NCBI RefSeq assembly: GCF_900608595.1
Contig: NZ_UWYY01000009.1
Location: 186,001 to 250,000 of the forward strand
Direction of reading: 5' to 3'
Source of the DNA: Promicromonospora panici
GTDB taxonomy: Bacteria > Actinomycetota > Actinomycetes > Actinomycetales > Cellulomonadaceae
Length of the DNA stretch: 64,000 nt
Part shown: positions 9,061 through 15,924 of the stretch, one piece after another
Numbering within the stretch: position 1 is the first letter of the stretch
How the letters are laid out: the number at the start of each line of letters is the position of its first letter
Made by a program: the position numbers and the translations under genes
The notes under the pieces: generated by a model
Seen by the model: only the letters and a program-made list of their open reading frames with translations
Databases searched by the model: none
What the model was told of the DNA's origin: nothing

Positions 9061-9080
9061 AGATCCTATAGTATCTATGG
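9061..9080. promoter_or_regulatory. GntR-type operator, copy 2
   Basis: An imperfect 16-bp palindrome, AGATCCTATAGTATCT at 9061-9076 (one mismatched pair), 37 nt ahead of the kinase start. It shares the core ATCCTATAG and following ATCTA and GG with the copy at 2993-3010. No third copy was seen elsewhere in the window, including the OtnK locus. This suggests the GntR regulator controls its own operon and the divergent pdxA2/MFS promoters. Confidence 0.68.
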
Positions 9081-9159
9081 TTCGCGCGGAACGGACCGCC
9101 AGACCGTGGCCACCGACACCATCGACCCAACCCGCGGTCACTGGTGCAACAGCGAGCGT

Positions 9160-9182
9160 GAGCCCGGCCGATGGCCGGGCTC
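9160..9182. terminator. GC-rich hairpin in intergenic debris
   Basis: A perfect 10-bp stem, GAGCCCGGCC (9160-9169) with GGCCGGGCTC (9173-9182), and a 3-nt GAT loop. No T-run follows on either strand, so it may be a weak terminator or part of old insertion-sequence end material. It belongs to the 455-bp gene-free stretch 9024-9478, which otherwise holds the operator, a second hairpin and a transposase remnant. Confidence 0.4.
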
Positions 9183-9195
9183 TAGGAGATGAGCA

Positions 9196-9232
9196 ATGAC
9201 GCGAGACATCTATCAACGATGTCCCGCGTCAT
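9196..9232. repeat. Long inverted repeat (15-bp arms) beside transposase remnant
   Basis: Arms ATGACGCGAGACATC (9196-9210) and GATGTCCCGCGTCAT (9218-9232) pair at 14 of 15 positions, the remaining pair being G-U compatible in RNA; the loop is TATCAAC. It sits 30 nt from the end of the IS630-like remnant and looks like non-coding end sequence of a lost insertion element. An RNA hairpin function is possible but nothing supports it directly. Confidence 0.45.
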
Positions 9233-9261
9233 CACATCGGTGGAGCTAGTAGACGTCGCTG

Positions 9262-9400
9262 CTAAATGGCCGGGTAATACCCCTCCGGCGGCGCCGAGCA
9301 CGCCAGCGCCGCGATCCTGACCTCGACCTCGCCGGCCACTTTCGGCTTCCCCGACGGCATGAAGCGCTTCTTGCGTCCGATGACACCATCCACGTCCCCG
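9262..9400 (-). pseudogene. IS630-family transposase N-terminal remnant
   Basis: A short reading frame whose translation contains GRKKRFMPSGKP followed by KVAGEVEVRIAALACSAPP, the pattern seen in the N-terminal helix-turn-helix region of IS630-type transposases (typically ...GEVEARIIALACSDPPEG then RWTLRLL). The frame stops two residues after PPEGY, so the catalytic DDE domain is missing and no functional transposase can be made. The frame upstream is also degraded. It marks a decayed insertion between the two acid-sugar loci. Family assignment is from memory of the motif and should be taken as probable, not certain. Confidence 0.55.
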
Positions 9401-9478
9401 GGCGCCAGGCGCCGCCGTCCGGGTCGACGGCGGCTACGTCGACTCGATGTGCTCCCCTGACTCACTTGGTTGTGGGCG

Positions 9479-10858
9479 TTAGGTCCAGAGGAAGGGGACA
9501 ACCATGGTCAAGAGGGTCACCACGGGGGTGATGATCACCATGGACAGGCCCCAGACCGTGAGGTTTCGGTACACGCGCTGGCGGTCCACGTCCACCGTGG
9601 AGGCAACGATGGTCGCGCCGGTGGTACCGAACGGCGCGCAGTCGACGAGCGACGCCGAGATCGCCAGCGCGTAGATGAACCCAGTCATCTCCAGGCCACC
9701 TCCTGGTACCAGCAGCGGGACCGCCAGTGGGATGAGCGCCCCGATGATGCCGATCGTCGAGGCGAACGCCGACACCAGGCCCGCCACCACACAGATGACG
9801 AAAGCGGCGACGAGCGGGTCGCTCACCGACCGCGCGGCCTCGCCGAGCTGGTCGATGGCGCCGAGCCGGGTCAGCACCTCGACATAGGTGATGATGCCGC
9901 CGAGCAGCAGGATCGTGCTCCAGTCGACCTTGTTGATCGCGCGGCGTCCGACACCCGGGTCGACGAGCGCGAGGATCACCGCGATGGTCAGGGCCACCAC
10001 ACCGAGGTTGACGTCCACCTCGAGCCGCGTGAGCAGGAAGAACCCGCCGATCAGAACCAGGATCGACGCCATGACGAGCACCTGCATGGCCGTGAGCCGC
10101 GGGCTCTCGGCAGTCGTCTCGGTGCGCGTCAGCGTCGCCGTCGCGGTGTCGCCGCCGACGCTCCAACCCGCGAGCGGGCTGGAGCCGGCCGAGCCGCTGT
10201 TGGCCGCCGCTCCGCCCGAGCCATCGTCGGCCGTCGAGCCCGACGCCTGACGCGACCGCTGGATGAGCTCGCGGCCGCCGAACATGAAGAAGGCAACGAG
10301 CACGACGAGCGCGTTGATGCCGACCGACAGGCCGAACATCAGGCCGGCGTCGTAGCGGATGTCCGCGGACGAGGCCACGGTCTGCACGGTGATGCCGACG
10401 ATGCTGGTGGGCGCCAGCGCACCACCGACGATCGCCGAGCTCATGGCGATGGCCATCATCGTCGAGCTGATCCGGTGGGTGGCCGCCAGGCTCATGGCGA
10501 TCGGCACGACGGCGAACGCCGCGTGCGACGTCCCGAGGCACGCGACGCCGGTCGCCACGAGCCAGAGGCCCCATGGCAGCAGCGCCACACGGTCGCCGAT
10601 CAGCCCGATCGAACGGTCCACGAGCCAGTCGATGGTGCCGGTCTCGCGCGCGATGCCGAACAGGTAGGTGATGCCCAGCAGGATGACCAGCGCGTCGACG
10701 GGGAACCCGCCGAGAACGTCGTCCAGGCTCTCGCCCACGACGCCGATGCCGACGATGAACGCGGCGACCAGGGCGAGCGCGCCCATGTGGACGTGGCGCA
10801 GCGCCGAGATCCCGAAGACCGCTGCGAGCCCGACCAGGGCGATGATCTCGGCGGTCAT
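9479..10858 (-). CDS. MatC-like dicarboxylate carrier (SLC13/ion-transporter superfamily)
   Basis: A 459-residue membrane carrier with about 11-12 hydrophobic segments. The N-terminal half matches the MatC_N-type pattern, with GISALRHVHMGALALVAAF and a run of paired helices; a polar, Ser/Gly/Thr-rich linker at about residues 203-242 separates the two halves, as in other members of the superfamily. MatC proteins import malonate or other dicarboxylates by cation symport. Here the carrier follows the COG4091 dehydrogenase by 64 nt and diverges from the OtnK-OtnC operon, so a sugar acid is the probable cargo. It would be the third acid importer within 11 kb. Confidence 0.82.
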   Translation of the reverse strand: MTAEIIALVGLAAVFGISALRHVHMGALALVAAFIVGIGVVGESLDDVLGGFPVDALVILLGITYLFGIARETGTIDWLVDRSIGLIGDRVALLPWGLWLVATGVACLGTSHAAFAVVPIAMSLAATHRISSTMMAIAMSSAIVGGALAPTSIVGITVQTVASSADIRYDAGLMFGLSVGINALVVLVAFFMFGGRELIQRSRQASGSTADDGSGGAAANSGSAGSSPLAGWSVGGDTATATLTRTETTAESPRLTAMQVLVMASILVLIGGFFLLTRLEVDVNLGVVALTIAVILALVDPGVGRRAINKVDWSTILLLGGIITYVEVLTRLGAIDQLGEAARSVSDPLVAAFVICVVAGLVSAFASTIGIIGALIPLAVPLLVPGGGLEMTGFIYALAISASLVDCAPFGTTGATIVASTVDVDRQRVYRNLTVWGLSMVIITPVVTLLTMVVPFLWT

Positions 10859-10922
10859 GCCGAACGCTCCTCTCGGGACGGTGCCGTGTTTCTGGCGGTG
10901 TGCGAGGTGGGGGCGAGGATCG

Positions 10923-12350
10923 TCATCGATCGGCTCCGTTCGTCGAGGTGGTCGTCGTGCTGGTCGTCGTGCTGGTCGTCGAGGTAGACGTGCGGGTGTG
11001 CGTGATGCCGGCCAGGTAGGCGGCGAGCGCCGGCCGGTCGACGCCCTCGACGTCGTCCAGGCCGATCAGGGCGCCCCGGGCGACGGGCCGCGCGAGGCGT
11101 GCTCCGTCGAGCAGGTAGTACGGGGCCGCCTCGGCCGGGTCCACCGGGTCGATGAGCACGGGCGCCACACCGTCGATCTCGTGGTGGTGGCCCTGGACGC
11201 GCAGCTCCGTCCCGGCGTCGAGCCTTTCGGTTGCCCGGGCGGCGAGCAGGGTGGTCCAGCGCGGCGGCAGCGCCGGCGCGCGGTCGGCGGCGGCGTGCAC
11301 GGTGAGCGGTGTCTCGACGCCCATGTAGTGGTACGGCCAGTAGACGCAGGCGTACCGGCCGTCGCGGCTGACCACGTGGCCTTTGCCGCGCAGCAGCTCC
11401 CAGGTGATGGGGTCGCCGGTGCGTACGACGGCGAACACGCCGCCCGCGAAGCTCGCCTCGCCGGGCAGGCGTAGGGCGGAGAAGACGTCGACGACGCCGT
11501 CGCGCGCCAGGATGCCGCCGTGCTCGCGCGCGGCGTAGATGTCGGCGAGCTCCGCGATGCGGGCCACGGGGTAGTGCATGGACTCGACGTCGGCGGTCGC
11601 GCCCGTGCGGGTGGCGACGACGGCCATCTCGCAGGAGTCGGCGGCCGCGGCGCGCTTGAGGCCCCGCACGGCGTCGGCGCGACGGGCGAGCGTGCCGACT
11701 ACGTCGTCGCCCAGCTCCAGCAGGCCTGCGAGCGCCGGCGCGTCGACCGTGACGCCGGCCTGGGTCACACTGCCGGTGGCGAGATCGAGCTCGAGGTCGC
11801 ACTCGCCGGACTTGCCGATCGCCACGATGTCGAGCCCGACCGCACTCACCCAGTCGACCAGGCGCAGCAGGTTGGCCGGCTGGTCGCCGTCGCCCGGGAG
11901 GTAGCTGAGGCCGTTCGCGGCGGCGCGCGCCCCGAGCTCGAGGCCGACGACGGTATCGACCTCCTTGCTCACCATGACCACGTGCGTGTGGTGGTCGAGC
12001 GCGGCCGAGGCGTAGTCGAAGCCCGCCGCCACCCGGCCGCAGGCCTCGACGAGAACGTCGACACATTCCCAGTCCAGGGCGTCCGCGGAGGAAACCAGGG
12101 CGATGCGCCCTTGCTCGACCAGGCGCGCCGTGGCCGCCTGGTCCGTGGACTCGGCGACACGCTCAGCCGGGACGCCGAGCTCGTCGAGCATGGCACGCAC
12201 TCCCGCGATGTCGGGGTCGACCAGGACCACCGGGCGGATCTCGGGCGTCAGCGCGAGCTGTGCGAGGAACGTGCGCCCGTAGCCGCCGTTGGCACCCGTC
12301 AGGGCGACGCGGAGGGGGTCTCGCGTCCGAGTGGCGTGATGAAGGATCAC
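10923..12350 (-). CDS. COG4091 homoserine-dehydrogenase-like oxidoreductase with C-terminal SAF domain
   Basis: A 475-residue NAD(P)-dependent enzyme. The Rossmann fold begins LRVALTGANGGYGRTFLAQL (about residues 13-32), followed by a homoserine-dehydrogenase-like middle with HTHVVMVSKEVDTVVG (about 148-163) and GLSYLPGDGDQPANLLRLV. The last ~95 residues (after about 360) form a SAF domain, the clamp-like fold also found in sialic acid synthase and altronate dehydratase. A His-rich piece, GHHHEIDGVAPVL, lies inside it. Members of this group are commonly mislabelled homoserine dehydrogenase or FlgA; their reaction is not settled to my knowledge. Beside OtnK and OtnC it probably supplies the oxidation or isomerisation that LtnD/OtnI perform elsewhere. 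The last ~20 residues are a Thr/Ser-rich tail. Confidence 0.75.
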   Translation of the reverse strand: MILHHATRTRDPLRVALTGANGGYGRTFLAQLALTPEIRPVVLVDPDIAGVRAMLDELGVPAERVAESTDQAATARLVEQGRIALVSSADALDWECVDVLVEACGRVAAGFDYASAALDHHTHVVMVSKEVDTVVGLELGARAAANGLSYLPGDGDQPANLLRLVDWVSAVGLDIVAIGKSGECDLELDLATGSVTQAGVTVDAPALAGLLELGDDVVGTLARRADAVRGLKRAAAADSCEMAVVATRTGATADVESMHYPVARIAELADIYAAREHGGILARDGVVDVFSALRLPGEASFAGGVFAVVRTGDPITWELLRGKGHVVSRDGRYACVYWPYHYMGVETPLTVHAAADRAPALPPRWTTLLAARATERLDAGTELRVQGHHHEIDGVAPVLIDPVDPAEAAPYYLLDGARLARPVARGALIGLDDVEGVDRPALAAYLAGITHTRTSTSTTSTTTSTTTTSTNGADR

Positions 12351-12371
12351 CGTTGTTCCGATCGTCGTGCA

Positions 12372-12392
12372 CCCGCTCGGCGATCGAGCGGG
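12372..12392. promoter_or_regulatory. Inverted repeat in divergent promoter region
   Basis: CCCGCTCG (12372-12379) and CGAGCGGG (12385-12392) are perfect 8-bp arms around a 5-nt spacer, 22 nt upstream of the COG4091 start. In a leader this would be an operator or an early hairpin. No regulator can be assigned from sequence; the adjacent DeoR protein is one candidate. Confidence 0.35.
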
Positions 12393-12445
12393 CTGTCGGC
12401 CACTGTGCCACAGATTCCACTATCGCCCAACATTGCATCAGATCG

Positions 12446-12458
12446 TCACATGCTGTGA
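12446..12458. promoter_or_regulatory. Candidate DeoR operator TCACATGCTGTGA
   Basis: A 13-bp inverted repeat (TCACA-TGC-TGTGA) 13 nt ahead of the OtnK start codon, overlapping where the transcript leader or promoter must lie. TCACA/TGTGA half-sites suit several bacterial repressor families, and the only regulator in this operon is the DeoR protein at 14421. A ribosome site AGAGGA (12457-12462) overlaps its right arm, so a bound repressor would also cover the translation start region. Confidence 0.45.
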
Positions 12459-12470
12459 GAGGATCCGATC

Positions 12471-13700
12471 ATGCTCGGATCCATCGCCGACGACTTCACC
12501 GGCGCCACCGACCTCGCCACGATGCTGCGCAGGTCCGGTCATCGCGTCTGTGTGGTCATCGAGAACGGCACGCTCACCCCCGACCAGCTCCGCGAGGTCG
12601 ACGCCGTGGTCGTCGCACTCAAGACCCGCACGGCATCCCGCGCCGACGCGGTCGACGCGTCGCTCGACGCGGTGGCCCGCCTGCGGGCGTGGGGCACCAC
12701 CCGCTTCTACGTGAAGTACTGCTCGACCTTCGACTCGACCGACGACGGCAACATCGGCCCGGTCCTCGACGCGGTGTCGGACGCCGTCGGTGCGACGCGC
12801 GTCGTCGTCGTTCCGTCCCTGCCCGCCAACGGGCGCACGGTCTACAACGGCCATTTGTTCGTGGGCAGCGACCTGCTGGAGAACTCCTCGATGCGGCACC
12901 ATCCACTCACGCCCATGACCCGCTCCCGCGTCGCGGAGCTGCTGCGCCCGCAGACCGCGCACGACGTCGGCGAGGTCACCCTGTCCACGGTGCGCGACGG
13001 CGCGGACGCCGTCCGGGGCTCGCTCGACGCGTCAGCCGCGCGCTACACGGTGGTCGACGCGATCGCCGACGACGACCTCGCCGTCATCGGCGAGGCCGCG
13101 GCGGACGACATCCTCGTCTCCGGCGGCTCGGGCCTCGCGCTCGGCATCGCCGGACCCGGGCTGCCTGACGACCTGTGGTCACCTCCTGGTACCGGCCGCG
13201 GCGCGGTGCTGTGCGGCAGCGTGTCGACGACGACGCTCGGGCAGGTCGCGCACGCCGCGCGGACCCAGCCCGTGCGGCTGATCGACCTCGCCGGGGCCAT
13301 TGCCGACGAGCAAGGCACCATCGCAGAGCTCGCCGGGTGGGTCGAGCAGCAGGACCCGTCGTCGTATCCGGTCGTGTGCGCAGCCCGCGAGCGCGATGAC
13401 GTCCGGTCCCGGGTGGACGGCGTCGAGGCGGCGCCCGTCGTCGAGCGGTTGCTCGCCGGCATCGCCCGACTGCTGGCGGAGCGCGGGACCGTGGCGGCGC
13501 TGATCGTCGCGGGCGGCGAGAGCAGCGGTTCGGTCGTGCGGGCCCTGGGCGTCGACGCCCTGCGCATCGGGCCGGAGCTCGCTCCCGGCGTCTGCTGGGC
13601 GACGGGCAGCGTCGAGAACCGGACGGTGGCCCTGGCGCTCAAGAGCGGCAACTTCGGCGGCGCGGACCTGTTCACGTCGGCGTGGGAGGTGCTGCGGTGA
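12471..13700 (+). CDS. otnK: Four-carbon acid sugar kinase, OtnK-like (DUF1537)
   Basis: A 409-residue kinase of the DUF1537 family, which phosphorylates 3-oxo-tetronate, D-threonate or D-erythronate at O4. The N-terminal substrate domain starts LGSIADDFTGATDLA, with the DDFTGA motif that defines the family, and KYCSTFDSTDDGNIGPVLD is the second conserved loop. The C-terminal nucleotide domain has LIVAGGESSGSVVRALGV and the terminal LALKSGNFGGADLF. It reads into the aldolase with a GTGA overlap. The pairing with a class II aldolase rather than PdxA2 favours the 3-oxo-tetronate route (OtnK then OtnC to dihydroxyacetone phosphate and CO2). PdxA2 at 1889 keeps the alternative D-threonate route open. 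Confidence 0.88.
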   Translation: MLGSIADDFTGATDLATMLRRSGHRVCVVIENGTLTPDQLREVDAVVVALKTRTASRADAVDASLDAVARLRAWGTTRFYVKYCSTFDSTDDGNIGPVLDAVSDAVGATRVVVVPSLPANGRTVYNGHLFVGSDLLENSSMRHHPLTPMTRSRVAELLRPQTAHDVGEVTLSTVRDGADAVRGSLDASAARYTVVDAIADDDLAVIGEAAADDILVSGGSGLALGIAGPGLPDDLWSPPGTGRGAVLCGSVSTTTLGQVAHAARTQPVRLIDLAGAIADEQGTIAELAGWVEQQDPSSYPVVCAARERDDVRSRVDGVEAAPVVERLLAGIARLLAERGTVAALIVAGGESSGSVVRALGVDALRIGPELAPGVCWATGSVENRTVALALKSGNFGGADLFTSAWEVLR

Positions 13701-14404
13701 CCGCCCCGGACCGCACTCCGGCCGGCGCAACGGACAACGCAACCGACGGCGCCACGCCCGGTGCCGTCGACGCGCTCGTCGCCGCCGGCCGGCAGCTCGT
13801 CCGAGCCGGGCTCAGCCCCGGCAGCAGCGGGAACGTCAGCGTGCTCGACGGCGACCACATCCTGATCAGCGGCACCGGCTCGTCCCTCAGGCACCTGACG
13901 GGGGCCGACCTCGCACGCGTCGGGCTCGACGGCACGCACCTGGGCGGGGCTCGCGCGTCCAAGGAGACGGCGCTGCACGTGGCCTTCTACCAGCGCGACG
14001 CCGGACACCGCGCCGTCGTGCACCTGCACTCGCCGCACGCCGTGGCGCTGGCGTGCCTGGCACCGTGGGCCGCACACAACGCGATCCCGCCGCTGACGCC
14101 GTACTTCGTGATGCGGGTCGGGCAGACGCCGCTGCTCCCCTACCGCCATCCCGGCGACCCCGCGCTCGGTGACGACCTGCTGGCCGCACCGTGGCCGCTG
14201 CGGGCGGCGCTGCTCGCGAACCACGGCGCCGTCGTCGCCGGCGCCAGCCTGGACGAGGCCGTGGACCGCGCCACCGAGCTGGAGGAGGCGTGCCGGATCG
14301 CGCTGCTTACCACGGGCTCGGCGCGGCGCGAGCTGGCGCCCGAACAGATCCGTGACCTGGCGGATCGATGGCGCAGCCCGTGGACCCCGGCGACCCTAAA
14401 CTGA
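13697..14404 (+). CDS. otnC: Class II aldolase, OtnC-like 3-oxo-tetronate 4-phosphate decarboxylase
   Basis: A 235-residue zinc-dependent class II aldolase/adducin-family protein. SPGSSGNVSVLDGDHILISG is the phosphate-binding N-terminal motif, KETALHVAFYQ holds the catalytic acid, and VHLHSPHAVALAC gives the HxH zinc ligands; the third ligand is the His in LLANHGAVV. OtnC decarboxylates 3-oxo-tetronate 4-phosphate to dihydroxyacetone phosphate. The GTG at 13697 is chosen since it overlaps the kinase stop (GTGA) and has GGAGG 7 nt upstream; the frame opens 15 nt earlier with another GTG. L-fuculose-phosphate-type aldolase activity is a possible alternative. Confidence 0.84.
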   Translation: MTAPDRTPAGATDNATDGATPGAVDALVAAGRQLVRAGLSPGSSGNVSVLDGDHILISGTGSSLRHLTGADLARVGLDGTHLGGARASKETALHVAFYQRDAGHRAVVHLHSPHAVALACLAPWAAHNAIPPLTPYFVMRVGQTPLLPYRHPGDPALGDDLLAAPWPLRAALLANHGAVVAGASLDEAVDRATELEEACRIALLTTGSARRELAPEQIRDLADRWRSPWTPATLN

Positions 14405-14420
14405 CGCGCAGGAGGCAACG

Positions 14421-15209
14421 ATGGCGAAGACGACGGCCCTGATCCCGGAACAGCGCAGGCAGCAGATCATGCGGCACCTGCGCACGGAGCAGGTGCTCAG
14501 CTACCGGCAGATCACCGAGCTGCTCGGCATCAGCCAGATGACTGCACGGCGGGATGTCGCCGTGCTCGCCGAGCAGGGCCACGTCCGGGCGACGCAGGGC
14601 GGCGCGACCCTGGTGACCCGGCTGCTGAACGAGCCCCGGCGGGCCGAGAAGGCGGTGACGGGCCTGCCGGAGAAGACGGCGATCGCGCGGGCCGCGGCCG
14701 AGATGGTCACCGACTCGATGACCATCTACCTCGACGCAGGAACGACCGTGCAGGCCATGCGCCCGTTCCTCGAGCAGCGCACCGCGCTCACGGTGGTATC
14801 GAACGACCTGAGCACGGTGCTCGCGTTCCTCGACCACCCGAGCGTCGACCTGATCAGCGTGGGCGGGCGGGTCGACCCGGACAACCAGTCGACCATCGGC
14901 CGGCTCGCGGCCTTGACCCTCGCGGAACTGTCCCTCGACATCGCGTTCCTGTCGTCGAGCTCGTGGGACGCGCGCCACGGCGTCACGACGCCGGTCGAGG
15001 CGAAGATCGAGGCGAAGCGCGCGGCGATGGCGTCGGCGACGACGACGGTGCTGCTCGCCGACAGCGGCAAGTTCGGCCGCTTCGCCAAGTACCGCGTGCT
15101 CTCCCTGGACGAGCTCGACACGGTCATCTGCGACCCCGCCCTGGACGAGTCGGACGCCGAGCGGATCGAGGCCCTGGGCGTCGAAATCGTGCGCGCCCCA
15201 CTCCCCTGA
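14421..15209 (+). CDS. DeoR-family transcriptional regulator
   Basis: A 262-residue sugar-responsive repressor. Residues 7-62 carry the DeoR winged helix (RRQQIMRHLRTEQVLSYRQI then LLGISQMTARRDVAVLAEQG), followed by the isomerase-like sensor domain with YLDAGTTVQAM and the conserved VTPVEA-like segment GVTTPVEAKIEAKRAAM. ADSGKFGRFAKYRV near residue 214 is the usual phosphosugar-contact Lys region. It follows the aldolase by 16 nt in the same operon. DeoR proteins usually respond to a phosphorylated intermediate, here plausibly the OtnK product, and may bind the repeat at 12446. Confidence 0.9.
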   Translation: MAKTTALIPEQRRQQIMRHLRTEQVLSYRQITELLGISQMTARRDVAVLAEQGHVRATQGGATLVTRLLNEPRRAEKAVTGLPEKTAIARAAAEMVTDSMTIYLDAGTTVQAMRPFLEQRTALTVVSNDLSTVLAFLDHPSVDLISVGGRVDPDNQSTIGRLAALTLAELSLDIAFLSSSSWDARHGVTTPVEAKIEAKRAAMASATTTVLLADSGKFGRFAKYRVLSLDELDTVICDPALDESDAERIEALGVEIVRAPLP

Positions 15210-15466
15210 CCCCACTTAGAGTTCGCGCGGGTAGGGCGTCGAGGTTGCTGGGTTGGGGTGTCGTGGGTCAGTCCGCTGGGTTGTCGCCAGCGCATGCCAG
15301 TACAGAAGCAGCTGCCGCCAGGCTTCGTGACGCGTGATGGAGCATGGCCCTTCCCTCGATCCAGGCGCGGATCTCCGCTTGCTTGACGTCGCCGGGCAGC
15401 TCTGTGGCAACTTGGTACGCATCATCCTGCGGATATAGCCGACTCGTCGAAGAGAAGGTTTGCAGC

Positions 15467-15745
15467 TCATGACGGGGAGTTGAGCCAGACCTCTTCGACC
15501 TCCGGGTCGTCGAGGTAGGCCTGCAGCGGGCCGAACCCGCCGACGGCGTCGGTCACGGCCTGGGCCGCGGCCTCCGGGTCCGCGAGCGGCGGCACCACGC
15601 CCACGCTCGCCCGGGTCGCGTAGTCGCCCACCGCGTCGGTGACGAGGCTCGACAACCCCGCCCGGTCCCCGATCGGGTCCAGCCCCCTGCGCCGCACCAG
15701 CTCGCGCACCTCGCGCTCGAGGATGCGCGCCCCCTCTTCGCCCAT
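15467..15745 (-). pseudogene. Truncated CpaF/TadA-type secretion ATPase (N-terminal fragment)
   Basis: About 92 residues from MGEEGARILEREVRELVRRR to EVEEVWLNSPS. GFGPLQAYLDDPEVEEVWLN is the conserved N-terminal block of CpaF/TadA hexameric ATPases of Flp/Tad pili, where family members continue with a strand such as ...VNGPGRVYVERRG and a 300-residue ATPase core with Walker motifs. Here a stop comes right after the block, so no ATPase could form. No other tad/flp gene is nearby. Either a deletion or a small insertion removed the rest. The frame is open further upstream, but that part translates the intergenic DnaA-box region and is not conserved. Confidence 0.6.
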
Positions 15746-15789
15746 GGCCGATAACGGTAGAGCCAAATGTTCACCTTCGCAGGCCACCC

Positions 15790-15847
15790 TGTGGATAACT
15801 TTCCCCAGGCGCGGGAGTTTTCCCCAACATCCACAGGCTTGTCCACA
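15790..15847. other. Cluster of DnaA-box-like sequences
   Basis: TGTGGATAA (15790-15798) is the exact reverse complement of the consensus DnaA box TTATCCACA; TTGTCCACA (15839-15847) matches the actinobacterial form; ACATCCACA (15827-15835) shares seven of nine bases. Three in 58 bp is more than expected by chance in GC-rich DNA. They lie between the CpaF remnant and the aminotransferase. There is no dnaA, dnaN or AT-rich unwinding region, so it is not an origin; DnaA titration or regulation is possible. Confidence 0.5.
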
Positions 15848-15924
15848 AAGGCGCAGGTAAAGCGGGTTGTCCGCGATGCCGGAAGTGAACTCGGGGTGTA
15901 CCGGCGATGGATATCGTCGTCCCC

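Noticed and set aside
9238..9248. CGGTGGAGCTA resembles the 3' end of a tRNA-Ala on the minus strand and could be an attachment site.
   Set aside because: The match stops after about 11 bases; no T-arm follows, so no tRNA gene or credible att site can be supported.
9469..9478. TTGTGGGCGT at the end of the MatC gene as a fourth copy of the dispersed palindrome.
   Set aside because: Only a 10-base half arm is present and there is no inverted partner nearby, so chance or a relic cannot be distinguished.
10923..12350. Annotation of the COG4091 gene as homoserine dehydrogenase or flagellar FlgA.
   Set aside because: No threonine biosynthesis genes or flagellar genes are nearby; the C-terminal SAF domain explains the FlgA-like similarity and the acid-sugar context argues for another substrate.
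1..15209. Assignment of the region to a D-apiose pathway, which also uses a lactonase, a DUF1537-like kinase and erythrulose phosphates.
   Set aside because: No RuBisCO-like protein and no recognisable apionate oxidoisomerase are present; a tetronate/tetrulose route explains the genes with fewer assumptions.
15268..15470. A minus-strand frame giving ELQTFSSTSRLYPQDDAYQV then ATELPGDVKQAEIRAWIEGR, protein-like in composition, after the CpaF fragment.
   Set aside because: No plausible start codon or ribosome site in frame and no recognised family. It may be the tail of a lost gene; the 257-bp gap 15210-15466 shows nothing else.
15790..15847. DnaA-box cluster as a replication origin.
   Set aside because: Only three boxes, no AT-rich unwinding element, no dnaA, dnaN, rep or par gene nearby.
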